Source: Pseudomonadota bacterium
GTDB lineage: Bacteria > Pseudomonadota > Alphaproteobacteria > Rhodobacterales > Rhodobacteraceae
Assembly (NCBI GenBank): GCA_963205075.1
Contig: CAUJIU010000053.1
Coordinates: 1 to 64,000, forward strand
Length of the DNA: 64,000 nt
Direction of reading: 5' to 3'
Part shown: positions 46,553 through 55,156 of the stretch, in pieces
Position numbering within the stretch: the stretch's first letter is position 1
How the letters are laid out: the number at the start of each line of letters is the position of its first letter
The notes under the pieces: model-generated
Seen by the model: the letters and a program-made list of their open reading frames with translations, nothing else
Database searches by the model: none
What the model was told of the DNA's origin: nothing
Made by a program: the position numbers and the translations under genes

Positions 46553-47477
46553 CGGGGCCTCCGGCGTTGGGATCGAGGGCAAGACCGCTGCGCAGGGCAA
46601 AGACCAGCGCGGCGGCGACCAGGACGATCAGCGACAAGAAGGGCGGCACGACCCCCCGCGGGACAAGCCCGGCAGGCAGATAGCCCATCAGGCCGGCGGC
46701 CAGATACGCGTAGGCTTCCGACAGCGAGACGGGGCCGAGCACCGTTCCCAGTATCGTGAAAACCGGGGTCTCGGGCGTTGCCACCAGGGCCGAGATCGGG
46801 TTGATCGCCGCCGTGGGGTTCACGTTGCCGGTCAGGGCCGGCAGCACGAAAGTCACCGCCAGCCACAGGATCGTGGCCGCCAGGAGGCCGCCTGCGGTTG
46901 CGGGGATGCGCGCGGCGGCACCCAGCGCCACCATCCCGAACAGGGTCACATAGGCCCAGGAAAGCAGGAAGAAGCCGCCCAGGCGCAGCCATTCCCCGGC
47001 CGTCACCGCAATTGCGGGCAGCAAGACCAGGGTGAGCCCCGAGATCACCGCGGCCAGCGTCACCAGCGCCGCCGTGGCAAGGGCCAGCGCCTGCATCTTG
47101 CCGGCGACATATGTCATCCGGGCGGGTGGCCGGGCGGCGATCAGCGGCAGCACCCCGGCGCGGCGGTCGGCCTCGATCAGGCGCTGGCCGGTGACGATGG
47201 CCGCGAAGGTGCCGATCAGGCTGACATAGACGGTCAGGTTGCGCAGCACGCCCAGCGCGGATGTCTGGCCCAGCGGATTTGCCGGGACGGGCTGGCCGAT
47301 GGATTGCAGGTAGATCACGGCATCGGCATAGATCCCGTTGACCGTGGCGGTGGCCGACCAGCCCATCCACGCCGAGACCAGCACCATCGCCGTGAAGATC
47401 CCGGCGATCAGCAGCACCGTGCGTTCGCGCAGCAAGGCGGCAAGGGACTGCGCGGCGACGATCGAGGCGGGGGTCAT
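46545..47477 (-). CDS. ABC-2 type transporter permease
   Basis: 310-residue inner-membrane protein with six or more helices; the N-terminal ERTVLLIAGIFTAMVLVSAW and the cytoplasmic RLIEADRRAGVLPLIAARPPARMTYVAGKM segment fit ABC-2 permeases. ATG at 47477 overlaps the ATPase stop (ATGA). It is a diverged partner of the next permease, giving a heterodimeric membrane part. Confidence 0.85.
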   Translation of the reverse strand: MTPASIVAAQSLAALLRERTVLLIAGIFTAMVLVSAWMGWSATATVNGIYADAVIYLQSIGQPVPANPLGQTSALGVLRNLTVYVSLIGTFAAIVTGQRLIEADRRAGVLPLIAARPPARMTYVAGKMQALALATAALVTLAAVISGLTLVLLPAIAVTAGEWLRLGGFFLLSWAYVTLFGMVALGAAARIPATAGGLLAATILWLAVTFVLPALTGNVNPTAAINPISALVATPETPVFTILGTVLGPVSLSEAYAYLAAGLMGYLPAGLVPRGVVPPFLSLIVLVAAALVFALRSGLALDPNAGGPDA

Positions 47478-48217
47478 GCCGTCACCTCGGAAAGTCCGAC
47501 GCCCAGGTAGAGGTCTTCGAGCGCCCGTTCGTCGCCGTATTTCGCCGTCACGGCCTCCATCCGGTCGTGATAGACCAGCCGGCCCTGGGCCAGGACGCCG
47601 ATCGAGGTGCAGGTCAGCGCGACCTCGCTCAGGAGGTGGGTGTTCATGAAGATGGTCATGCCGCTGGCATGCAGCCGCGCGACGATCTCGCGCAGCAGCC
47701 GCACCCCCATCGGGTCGAGCCCCGAGGTGGGCTCGTCGAGAAACAGCAGTTCCGGCCGGTGCAGGATGGCCTGCGCCAGGCCGACCCGCTGCCGCATCCC
47801 CTTGGAGAAGGTGCCGACGCGCCGATCGGCAAGCGCCTCGATCCCCAGAAAGGCGAGCGTGTCGGCCACCCGGTCCTCCACATCCGAAAGGCCGGACAGG
47901 CGGCCGAAGAAGACCAGGTTCTCCTGCGTGGTGAAACGGTCGTAGAGCCGGACGTTTTCGGGCAGGTAGCCGATGGCGGCCCGCAGGGCCATCGGGTCGG
48001 TCGCCAGATCGTGACCGGCGACGCTTGCCTGGCCGGCCGACGGCGCAAGCAGGGTCGTCAGCAGCCGGATCGTGGTGGTCTTGCCCGCGCCGTTATGCCC
48101 CAGAAATCCGAAGACCTCGCCCCTGGGAATGGTGATGGTCAGCGGATGCAGGATCGTGGCGGCGCCGTAGCTCTTGGTCAGATCGCGGGTCACGATGGCC
48201 GGGGTCGTGGTGGTCAT
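47474..48217 (-). CDS. ABC transporter ATPase (NosF/CcmA type)
   Basis: 247 residues. Walker A is GHNGAGKTTT, the signature is FSKGMRQRVGLAQAIL and Walker B is LLFLDEPTSGLD, followed by the H-loop NTHLLSEV. Start MTTTTPAIVTRDLTKSYGA at 48217; a longer in-frame reading upstream is out of family. First gene of an operon with two permeases and a secreted calcium-repeat protein. The exported substrate is unknown. nosD and nosZ are not present, so it is not a complete nos cluster. Confidence 0.92.
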   Translation of the reverse strand: MTTTTPAIVTRDLTKSYGAATILHPLTITIPRGEVFGFLGHNGAGKTTTIRLLTTLLAPSAGQASVAGHDLATDPMALRAAIGYLPENVRLYDRFTTQENLVFFGRLSGLSDVEDRVADTLAFLGIEALADRRVGTFSKGMRQRVGLAQAILHRPELLFLDEPTSGLDPMGVRLLREIVARLHASGMTIFMNTHLLSEVALTCTSIGVLAQGRLVYHDRMEAVTAKYGDERALEDLYLGVGLSEVTA

Positions 48218-48285
48218 GGCAGGTCTCCGGTTTGGCATGCGGGCAAAAGGTCGGGCAGCCGGGCCGTGCCGGCTGCCCGCGGGGG

Positions 48286-49065
48286 CTAGGATCGGTGCGC
48301 CCTCTGGCTCATCACCGCGACCGTTCCGGCGATCAGCACCAGAAAGACCAGGCTGGTCACGATGGTCCCCAGCCCCAGGCCGCCAAACTCGGTCGGCTGC
48401 GCCAGCAGGTCGCCGAAGGAGGCGCCAAGCGGGCGGGTGAAGATGTAGCAGAGCCAGAAGGCCCAGATACCGTCGAGACCGAAGGTGAAGTAGCCAAGGG
48501 CAAGCGAGGCGATGATCAGCCCGAACAGCAGCCCAGTGGCCGCGAACCCGACATTGAAGGCCTCGGAGACCAGGTCGCCGGCGGCGGTGCCGAGGGCAAA
48601 GGTGAACAGGATGGCCAGCCAGTAGAACGCTTCGCGCCGGAAGGTGAAGACCGCGTGGATCGACAAGGTGCGTTCGGAGGCGAACCACAGGGCAAAGGTT
48701 GCCGCCAGCGCGATCGTGAAGCCGATGGTCGATGCCAGCAGCGGGATGCCGAGCGCATCGGTCATGTTGTCGGTGATCAGGGTGCCGACAATCGAGATCA
48801 GCACGACGGCCAGCCAGTACCAGGACGGCACATAGCGCTGCTGGCGAAACTGGAGCACCATCGCCCCGACCAGCACCGCGGTCATCAGCACCGTGGTCGT
48901 GGCCAGCCCCAGGCCGAGATTGACCGCCAGGAAATCGGCGGCGGTCTCGCCCATGGTCACGGCCAGCAGCTTGATGAGCCAGAAGCCCGGGGTCACCTCG
49001 GGCACGCGGTTTACCGCCGGCCCGATCCCTCTGAAGCCGATATCGGTGAATGCAGCGTCGGTCAT
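48286..49065 (-). CDS. DUF347 (COG4705) multi-pass membrane protein
   Basis: 259 residues, about eight helices. Four internal repeats with a similar helix start are visible: VTMGETAADFLAVN, GTLITDNMTDALG, LGTAAGDLVSEAF and LGASFGDLLAQP. This is the DUF347 repeat, found in membrane proteins of unknown role (some near metal-resistance genes). It is four bases after the stop of the periplasmic protein at 49070-49702, so they are co-transcribed and share the CTTACA box upstream. Confidence 0.82.
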   Translation of the reverse strand: MTDAAFTDIGFRGIGPAVNRVPEVTPGFWLIKLLAVTMGETAADFLAVNLGLGLATTTVLMTAVLVGAMVLQFRQQRYVPSWYWLAVVLISIVGTLITDNMTDALGIPLLASTIGFTIALAATFALWFASERTLSIHAVFTFRREAFYWLAILFTFALGTAAGDLVSEAFNVGFAATGLLFGLIIASLALGYFTFGLDGIWAFWLCYIFTRPLGASFGDLLAQPTEFGGLGLGTIVTSLVFLVLIAGTVAVMSQRAHRS

Positions 49066-49069
49066 GGCT

Positions 49070-49702
49070 TTATCCCTTGATCAGTGAAAGCGCCTGCGCC
49101 GCGAAGGCGTCAGAGCGGGTGTCATCGTCGGCATTGCAGCGCTCGAGCGCCTTGGCCTGCAGATCGAGCATTTCGGCGGTGGGCGTGATGTCGACCAGCG
49201 CGTCACGCAGCCTGCCGGCCATCTCCTCGCAAGGAAGTGCATGACCGTTGGCATCGGTCACATCGATGCCCGCGACCTGCCGCACCGGGCCGGCCGCCGC
49301 GGCGGGCGCCGGATTGTCGAGGCTGGCCAGCAGGGCCGCGAGCGCGCCGTTGACCGCATCGGGATCGGGGGTTCGGGCGCGCAACGCCGAAAAGGCGTCG
49401 TCTGCGGCGGCATCTATCGTGCCCCAGGCGGCGGCATCGATCTGGCGCAGCGCCGAGGCGTTCTGATCCCAGAGGGTTTCGAGATCCGAAATGCGCGTTT
49501 CGGCCGCGCCCAGATCGCCGGCCGCGGCGATGGTCTGGGTATCTGTGATGATGGCGCGGTAGGCGGACATGTCGCCGAGGCCGGCGCTGGCGCTGGCGGA
49601 GCCACCATCGGGCACCAGCAGGATTTCGGCCAGGGTAAAGCCGGTGGCGGGCACAGCGATCAGGCTCGCTGACAGCAAGAGATTGCGAAGAGTCGGGTGC
49701 AT
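49070..49702 (-). CDS. Exported hypothetical protein
   Basis: 210 residues from the ATG at 49702. The N-terminus (LRNLLLSASLIAVPATGFTLA) is a signal peptide or membrane anchor. The rest is Ala- and Asp-rich, helical, with an SDLETLWDQNASALRQIDAAAWGTID stretch that resembles periplasmic helical proteins; no family recognised. Two cysteines occur in ALPCEEMAG and LERCNADD. A CTTACA-N4-TGTAAG box 88 bases upstream matches one ahead of the PepSY/mprF pair, suggesting control by the two-component system at 55157-57195. Confidence 0.75.
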   Translation of the reverse strand: MHPTLRNLLLSASLIAVPATGFTLAEILLVPDGGSASASAGLGDMSAYRAIITDTQTIAAAGDLGAAETRISDLETLWDQNASALRQIDAAAWGTIDAAADDAFSALRARTPDPDAVNGALAALLASLDNPAPAAAAGPVRQVAGIDVTDANGHALPCEEMAGRLRDALVDITPTAEMLDLQAKALERCNADDDTRSDAFAAQALSLIKG

Positions 49703-49789
49703 GGGATGACCTGTAAGTCCTGGACAACGCGCCATTCGGGTTGCAGTCCGATGACTGGCAGGTCCGGGCCCGAAAGCTCTGGCCGCGGT

Positions 49790-49805
49790 CTTACAGTTTT
49801 GTAAG
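49790..49805. promoter_or_regulatory. Putative response-regulator box (copy 1)
   Basis: CTTACAGTTTTGTAAG, inverted arms CTTACA/TGTAAG with a 4-base spacer, upstream of the 49070-49702/48286-49065 operon. It differs by one base from the box at 54572-54587. Confidence 0.7.
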
Positions 49806-49816
49806 AAACGGGGTTT

Positions 49817-51883
49817 TCAGGGCAGCAGGATGACGCTGACCGCGCCGTCAGAGGCAGTGGCCGCCGATATCTCGCCCTGACCGGCACTCGTCAACTGCCC
49901 CACCAGCCGGTCACGGGCCCGGGTTATCGCCAGGGGTGTGGGCGTCGTCTCGGCAATGCGGTCGTCCGGGGCGATCGAGGCGACCAGCACCTTCTGGCCA
50001 TTCGCGGTGACAAGGCGGGTCCGCCAGATCCGGATGATGCTGGTCCGGGCCCCCGAGGGCGCGGATTGCAGGCCGATGTCATTGGGCAGTCCGGACCAGA
50101 ACTGCGGAAACAGCATGGTTGTCGGGGGCACCTGGTCGCGGACGACCGCAATGGCGAGGTCGACCAGCTGCGACCCCGAAGGCGCATCGGTCAGGGTCCA
50201 GCCATCGTCTTGCAGGATCTGGATCAGCGTGCTTTCGTCCCCCACCGCCAGCACCAGATTGACGGGCGCCGCCACCTCGCCGGAAAGCGTCTCGGCCCAG
50301 GGCACGAAGCCGGGGTCCGTGAGCATGGCCTCGGGCCCGGCCACCACCTGAACCGACTGAAGCTGCGACTTGACCGCGAGCGCCTGGTCATAGGTCGCGA
50401 CCTGCCAGAGCCCGAAGCCCGCCAAGAGCGATACCGCCGCATGGCGGCCAATATTCGGCCAGAGCGAGGGGGCTGGCGCGGGCCCTTGCATAGGCCCAGG
50501 CATAGGTCCTGGCGCGGGGCCATCGGCGCTCCGGCTCAGGCGCCATTCCGCGATTGTCACGCCGACCAGCAGCCAGAGCCCGCCCACCAGCCAGCCGTTC
50601 AGGACATCCGACAGGTAGTGTTCGATCAGGACGATCCGGCTGGCGCCGATCAGAAAGCCGAAGATGCCCGCAAGCATCAGCGCCGGGATCTGGCCCAGCC
50701 GTCCGGACCGGGCCATCACATAGGCCAGCGTCCCGTAGAATGCCACCGATATGGCCGCGTGGCCTGACGGAAAGCTGCCCGAAGTCTCGACGAAATAGGC
50801 CAGCTCCGGACGCGGCCGCGCAAAGATCAGCTTCAGCGCGGTGACCGTCACCACATCGCCCAGCACCGCCACCGTCAGGCCGCTCGCCAGAGCCCAGCGC
50901 CGACCCGCCGCCAGCCAGACCAGTGCCGCAGCCAGCAGGGTCAGCACGACGCGGCCGTCGCCAAGGGCGGTCACATGGGCGGCGGCCCGCAGGACCGCGG
51001 GCGACCAGAACAGATGCATGAACTCGGCCATGTTGCGATCCAGCGCATGGGCCGGCCGGGCCAGCAGGTAATCCAGCGTCACATCCATCCAGACCGCCAG
51101 CACGTAGACGAAGACCACCGTCAGGCAGGTCAGGGGCAGGCCGAAAAAGCTGGTGGGATCGAGGCGCCCCGCCACCCGGCGCCGGGCGCGCGGATGCGCG
51201 GCCAGCCAGCGCGCCACCACGGGCCAGTCGGCCATGGCGGCCCATGCGGCCTGCGCCAGCGAGACGGCGAGCGGCAGCAGCCGGAACAGCCGGAACAGCA
51301 GCCACCAGACCAGCCCGATCAGCACCGCCAGCAAACCGCCAAGCACCGCCAGACGGGCAACGCCCGCCCCCATCTGCCCAAGCGCGCCGCCGATCGCGTA
51401 GCCGAACGCCACATGGGCCAGCGCAAAGGGAATGCTGCCGGCGAGGTTCCAGATCACGAAGGTCCGGCGCTCGATTCCGGCGAGCGCGGCCACCAGCGGC
51501 ACCAGCCCGGCGACCGGCCCCGAGAACCGGCCAAGAACCAGCGCCAGCCCGCCGCGCCGGGCAAACAGCTCGCGCGCCCGGGCATGGGCACGCGATTTCA
51601 TGAACCGCGAGCCGGCGCCCAGTCGCGATTTCGCCAGCCGGCCCGTCCAGTAGCTGATCTCGCTGCCCAGCACCGACCCGATGACGACAAACCACACCAG
51701 GTCAAGGAAATCGAGCACGCCGCGCTGCACGAGAATGCCCCCGGCATCGACAATCAGGGTGCCCGGTATCACCACGCCGGTGATGAAGAAGGCTTCCAGG
51801 GCCGATGCCAGGGCAATGATCCAGTAGCCCAGATCCCCCAGTGACTGGAGCGAGGGCAGGATCTGGTCGATCGAGAATCCCAC
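49817..51883 (-). CDS. DedA-PAP2-LssY fusion membrane protein
   Basis: 688 residues with three parts. Residues 1 to about 200 are a DedA/VTT domain (ASALEAFFITGVVIPGTLIVDAGG; RFSGPVAGLVPLVAALAG), a lipid-scramblase-like fold. The middle is a PAP2 phosphatase with all three motifs: KLIFARPRP, SFPSGHA and SRIVLIEHYLSDVLNG. The C-terminal 180 residues are a LssY-like periplasmic domain (VTYDQALAVKSQ...ILQDDGWTLTD). Together they suggest undecaprenyl-phosphate or phospholipid recycling. It follows mprF by four bases in the same operon. Confidence 0.9.
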   Translation of the reverse strand: MGFSIDQILPSLQSLGDLGYWIIALASALEAFFITGVVIPGTLIVDAGGILVQRGVLDFLDLVWFVVIGSVLGSEISYWTGRLAKSRLGAGSRFMKSRAHARARELFARRGGLALVLGRFSGPVAGLVPLVAALAGIERRTFVIWNLAGSIPFALAHVAFGYAIGGALGQMGAGVARLAVLGGLLAVLIGLVWWLLFRLFRLLPLAVSLAQAAWAAMADWPVVARWLAAHPRARRRVAGRLDPTSFFGLPLTCLTVVFVYVLAVWMDVTLDYLLARPAHALDRNMAEFMHLFWSPAVLRAAAHVTALGDGRVVLTLLAAALVWLAAGRRWALASGLTVAVLGDVVTVTALKLIFARPRPELAYFVETSGSFPSGHAAISVAFYGTLAYVMARSGRLGQIPALMLAGIFGFLIGASRIVLIEHYLSDVLNGWLVGGLWLLVGVTIAEWRLSRSADGPAPGPMPGPMQGPAPAPSLWPNIGRHAAVSLLAGFGLWQVATYDQALAVKSQLQSVQVVAGPEAMLTDPGFVPWAETLSGEVAAPVNLVLAVGDESTLIQILQDDGWTLTDAPSGSQLVDLAIAVVRDQVPPTTMLFPQFWSGLPNDIGLQSAPSGARTSIIRIWRTRLVTANGQKVLVASIAPDDRIAETTPTPLAITRARDRLVGQLTSAGQGEISAATASDGAVSVILLP

Positions 51884-51887
51884 CGGC

Positions 51888-54476
51888 CTATTTTCCGATC
51901 AGGCCCTTGGGGCCGCCCGCGATCAGCAGGGCCACGTCCGCCATCGCGCGCGTGGGGGACAGTCCGGGCGGGACCGCGATGTAGCTTGGCCGCCAGTGCG
52001 GGCGGAATTTCTGCTTGAAGGCGCGCAGGCCCTCGAAGTTGTAGAAGGCCCCGCCATGGCGGTAGATGAACCGCCCGAAACGGTTCCACAGCCGCTCGAC
52101 CGATTTGGACGACAGCCCCGACAGCGGCGCCATGCCCAGGCTCAGTTCCGCGGCCCCGGCCTCGCGATAGTGCTCGATCAGCGACAGGAACAGGAATTCC
52201 ATCATGCCCGAGGCTTCCTCGGGCCGGTAGCGCATCAGGTCGATGGCGACCTGTTGTCCGTCGCCGGGTGCCAGGATGTTGGCAAAGGCAAGGATCTCTC
52301 CCTCGCGGCGCACCAGGGCGATGGGAAACCGGTCGAGATATGCGGGGTCGAACTGCCCCACCGAAAAGCCCTTTTCGCGCCCCGCCTTGCCGCCCAGCCA
52401 GCTGTCCGAAATGGTCCTCAGCTCCCCGATCAGGGCGGCATCATGGGGCGGCTGCGCGATGGTCATCGACAGGCCCTCGCGCTGGCGCTTGTTATGGGCC
52501 GCGCGCATGGACTTGAAGCCCGATCCGCCCAGGCTGAACTCCTGCAGCGGCACCACCGCCTCCTCCCCGACCTTGTGCAGGCCAAGCCCGACATCGAGAA
52601 ACACCGGCAGGTTGCCGGTCCCGACCTCGTAGAGCACCGCCTGTCCGTTGGTCTTGCGCGCCAGGTCGATGAAGGCCCAGCACAGGCCCGGAAACTCGGC
52701 CGGGTCGCCGATCGGATCGCCGAAGGCCACGTATCGCGACCCCTGCACCGCATACATGATGAAGGAATTGGCGGATTCCGAGAACAGGAACTGCTTGTCG
52801 CCCGACAGCGCCAGGCATCCATGCGGCGGGCCGGTGCGCGCGAGGATCTCGCTGACTTGCTGCAGGATGCCGGGATCCTGCGCCGTCACCGACTTGCGGC
52901 GCACGGGCCGGAGCGCGGTGAAGATGGCAAAGAACAGCAGCAGCGCCGAGGCCAGCAATCCGGCCCGCAAGGCGCGTGGCGTGTTGGCGCCATGGGCGAT
53001 CTCGGTCCACAGGTCGTTGGAATAGGGCGTGGTGCGGTAAAGAAAGAAGAAAAACCCCAGCCCCGCGACCGCAACCCCCAGCACCAGTGCGAACCAGGCG
53101 AGGCTGAAGACCCCTTCGGTCAGTTTTGCCCGGCGGGTGAAGCCCCCGGCGAAGGGCATCAGCAACAGCATGCCCGCCAGCAGCAGGCCGGCGGTCTCGA
53201 GATCCAGATCGTTCAGCAGCGCCGCGACGGTTCCGCCGCCCAGTGCCAGCAGCGTCAGCAGGAACGCCGCCCTGATCCGGCGCGCCAGCCCGTGGGACAG
53301 GATCAGCAGGACCACACCGATCATGGACGACAGGAGCGTGCCGCCCTCGATCAGCAGCGCCGCGACGAATTCTCCCTCGACCATGGCGCCGGTGCGGACC
53401 GATGGCAGCACCGAGACCAGAAGCAGATAGACCCCGAAGCCGAATGTCACCAGGGCGGCAAGCGACGGGGCAAAGCCGTGCAGGGCCTCGACCGCCGGGC
53501 GCGAGGCCGCGGGAACCCCGCCGGCGATGCGGCTGACCGCCCCGCCGGCCAGCCGGGCCTCGTTGAGCGAAACCACCACGAAGCCGACAATGAAGGGCAG
53601 CAGGTAGTAGATGACCCGGAACAGCACGAGCGCCGCGGCGGCATCGCTGACGTCAACGGTGGCCGGCAGGGTCCCGATGACCACCGTTTCAAAGACGCCG
53701 ATGCCGCCCGGCACATGCGACAGCACCCCGACCATGGTGGCGATCGCGAAGATGGCGATGAAGGTCCCCAGATCGGGCGTGCCGTTCGGCATCAGGATCC
53801 ACAGGGCAAAGGCGGCGGCCGCCACGTCGATCAGCGTGATGGCCAGTTGCGCGGCCAGGCTGCGGGGCTCGGGCAGCCGCAGGTCGACCCGCCAGAACCG
53901 CAACTGCCGGTTCCCGGCGGAAATGAAGGCGATGATGCCCAGCGAGGCCAGAAGGATGGCCAGCGCGCCAAACCTTATGACATCCGGAGACAGGGCAACG
54001 ACCTGCGCCACCGCGGCCGGATAAAGGCTCAGCGCGGCAAGCCCGATCAGCGTCAGCCCGGTGCCCAGCGCCGCGGCGATATAGCCCGAAACGGTCGCGA
54101 CCTCGAACGCATCCAGCCCGAAGGCCGAATAGATCCGGTACCGGATCGCGCCGCCCGAAATGACGCTGACCCCGATGGTGTTTCCGAAGGCGTAGCCCAG
54201 AAACCCGCCCAGCGCGACCACCCGCGAGGGCAGCGATTTTCCGATGAACCGCAGGGCAAGGGCATCGTATCCGACCAGTGCGCCATAGCCGATGGCCGTC
54301 GCCCCGACGGCCATGGCCAGGACGCTGACCGGCGTGGACCTGATCTGCGCCATGACCGCGGCCGGGTCGACCGAATGCAGCAGATGGTTGAGCGCGTAGA
54401 CCCCGAGCCCGAACAGGACGATGCCGATGATGACCGGCAACAGGGGGCGCAGTGCGACCAGGACCCGGGTTTTCAT
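51888..54476 (-). CDS. mprF: Bifunctional aminoacyl-phosphatidylglycerol flippase/synthase (MprF/LpiA type)
   Basis: 862 residues. The N-terminal half is a multi-helix flippase region (GYALVGYDALALRFIGKSLPSRVVALGGFLGYAFGNTIGVS; PGGIGVFE). The C-terminal half from about residue 540 is a soluble GNAT-like synthase (DUF2156) with FRPHWRPSYIAVP near the end and SLGMAPLSGL. It uses aminoacyl-tRNA to modify phosphatidylglycerol, giving resistance to acid and cationic peptides; in rhizobia the homologue is LpiA. Start ATG at 54476. It diverges from the PepSY gene across a region holding the CTTACA box. Confidence 0.93.
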   Translation of the reverse strand: MKTRVLVALRPLLPVIIGIVLFGLGVYALNHLLHSVDPAAVMAQIRSTPVSVLAMAVGATAIGYGALVGYDALALRFIGKSLPSRVVALGGFLGYAFGNTIGVSVISGGAIRYRIYSAFGLDAFEVATVSGYIAAALGTGLTLIGLAALSLYPAAVAQVVALSPDVIRFGALAILLASLGIIAFISAGNRQLRFWRVDLRLPEPRSLAAQLAITLIDVAAAAFALWILMPNGTPDLGTFIAIFAIATMVGVLSHVPGGIGVFETVVIGTLPATVDVSDAAAALVLFRVIYYLLPFIVGFVVVSLNEARLAGGAVSRIAGGVPAASRPAVEALHGFAPSLAALVTFGFGVYLLLVSVLPSVRTGAMVEGEFVAALLIEGGTLLSSMIGVVLLILSHGLARRIRAAFLLTLLALGGGTVAALLNDLDLETAGLLLAGMLLLMPFAGGFTRRAKLTEGVFSLAWFALVLGVAVAGLGFFFFLYRTTPYSNDLWTEIAHGANTPRALRAGLLASALLLFFAIFTALRPVRRKSVTAQDPGILQQVSEILARTGPPHGCLALSGDKQFLFSESANSFIMYAVQGSRYVAFGDPIGDPAEFPGLCWAFIDLARKTNGQAVLYEVGTGNLPVFLDVGLGLHKVGEEAVVPLQEFSLGGSGFKSMRAAHNKRQREGLSMTIAQPPHDAALIGELRTISDSWLGGKAGREKGFSVGQFDPAYLDRFPIALVRREGEILAFANILAPGDGQQVAIDLMRYRPEEASGMMEFLFLSLIEHYREAGAAELSLGMAPLSGLSSKSVERLWNRFGRFIYRHGGAFYNFEGLRAFKQKFRPHWRPSYIAVPPGLSPTRAMADVALLIAGGPKGLIGK

Positions 54477-54571
54477 GTTGCTGCCTTTGCCATTTCGTCT
54501 TGCGGGTAGTTCACTCAGCTACGCCAGCGCGGCGCCCGCTGTAAACCGTGCGGGGTCCGATCCCCCTCCTT

Positions 54572-54587
54572 CTTACAGATTTGTAAG
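54572..54587. promoter_or_regulatory. Putative response-regulator box (copy 2)
   Basis: CTTACAGATTTGTAAG in the divergent region between mprF (start 54476) and the PepSY gene (start 54670). It matches the box at 49790-49805 in 15 of 16 positions. The OmpR-type regulator encoded at 55157-55828 is the likely binder. Confidence 0.72.
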
Positions 54588-54669
54588 TCCTTGGCAAAAC
54601 CGTCCCGGGACGTGGTGCCTATCTGTTGTTCGCAGGCAAGTTGGCCTGCAAACCCGAAAGGAAGATCAC

Positions 54670-55074
54670 ATGACACGCAAGGCAACACTACTGGCCGTTT
54701 CGATCGCGGCCCTGGGGCTGACCCCGCTGATGGCATCGGCCCAGCAGGCCGAGGTTTCCGAAAGCGCGCTGTTCCAGAGCGCCACGGTCAGCCTGAAGAC
54801 CGCAAGCGACACCGCCCTGGCGACCGTCGGCGGCACGCTGGCCGGCATCGAGTTCAATGACGAGAACGGCGCCGGCGTCTATGAAGCCACCATCATCGAC
54901 GCCAACGGGGTTTCCTGGACCGTCAAGATCGACGCGATGACCGGCCAGGTCCTGGCCCAGGGGCAATCCGCCCTGATGGATGACGAGGATGGCGGCGACG
55001 AGGGCGCCGAGGATGGCGACCAGAGCGCCGAGACCGAAGGCGGCGGCGAAGGCGGGGAGGGCTCGGGCGGCTGA
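54670..55074 (+). CDS. PepSY-domain periplasmic protein with acidic tail
   Basis: 134 residues. Signal peptide MTRKATLLAVSIAALGLTPLMASA (ending near AQQ). A PepSY-like domain follows (ALATVGGTLAGIEFNDENGAGVYEATIIDANGVSWTVKIDAMTGQVL). The last 33 residues are almost only Asp, Glu and Gly with two serines (DDEDGGDEGAEDGDQSAETEGG region), a likely cation-binding or flexible tail. ATG at 54670 has a GGAAGA site. Small PepSY proteins beside OmpR/histidine-kinase pairs are common and often modulate the sensor. Confidence 0.82.
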   Translation: MTRKATLLAVSIAALGLTPLMASAQQAEVSESALFQSATVSLKTASDTALATVGGTLAGIEFNDENGAGVYEATIIDANGVSWTVKIDAMTGQVLAQGQSALMDDEDGGDEGAEDGDQSAETEGGGEGGEGSGG

Positions 55075-55098
55075 ACGCCGTCGCTACTTGCAGCACCA

Positions 55099-55126
55099 TG
55101 TCCGGCCGCTCTAGGGTGGCCGGACA
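55099..55126 (+). terminator. Hairpin between the PepSY gene and the two-component pair
   Basis: Stem TGTCCGGCC (55099-55107) and GGCCGGACA (55118-55126), perfect 9 bp, with a 10-base loop. It lies 25 bases after the PepSY stop. No T tract follows, so termination is probably partial; it may lower expression of the regulator genes relative to the PepSY protein. Confidence 0.55.
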
Positions 55127-55156
55127 CCATTGTCCTGAACCTGCGAGAGCCCCGGG

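Noticed and set aside
51996-54509. Plus-strand open frame of 837 codons
   Set aside because: Antisense to mprF; Gln/Arg/Asp-rich shadow without a ribosome site.
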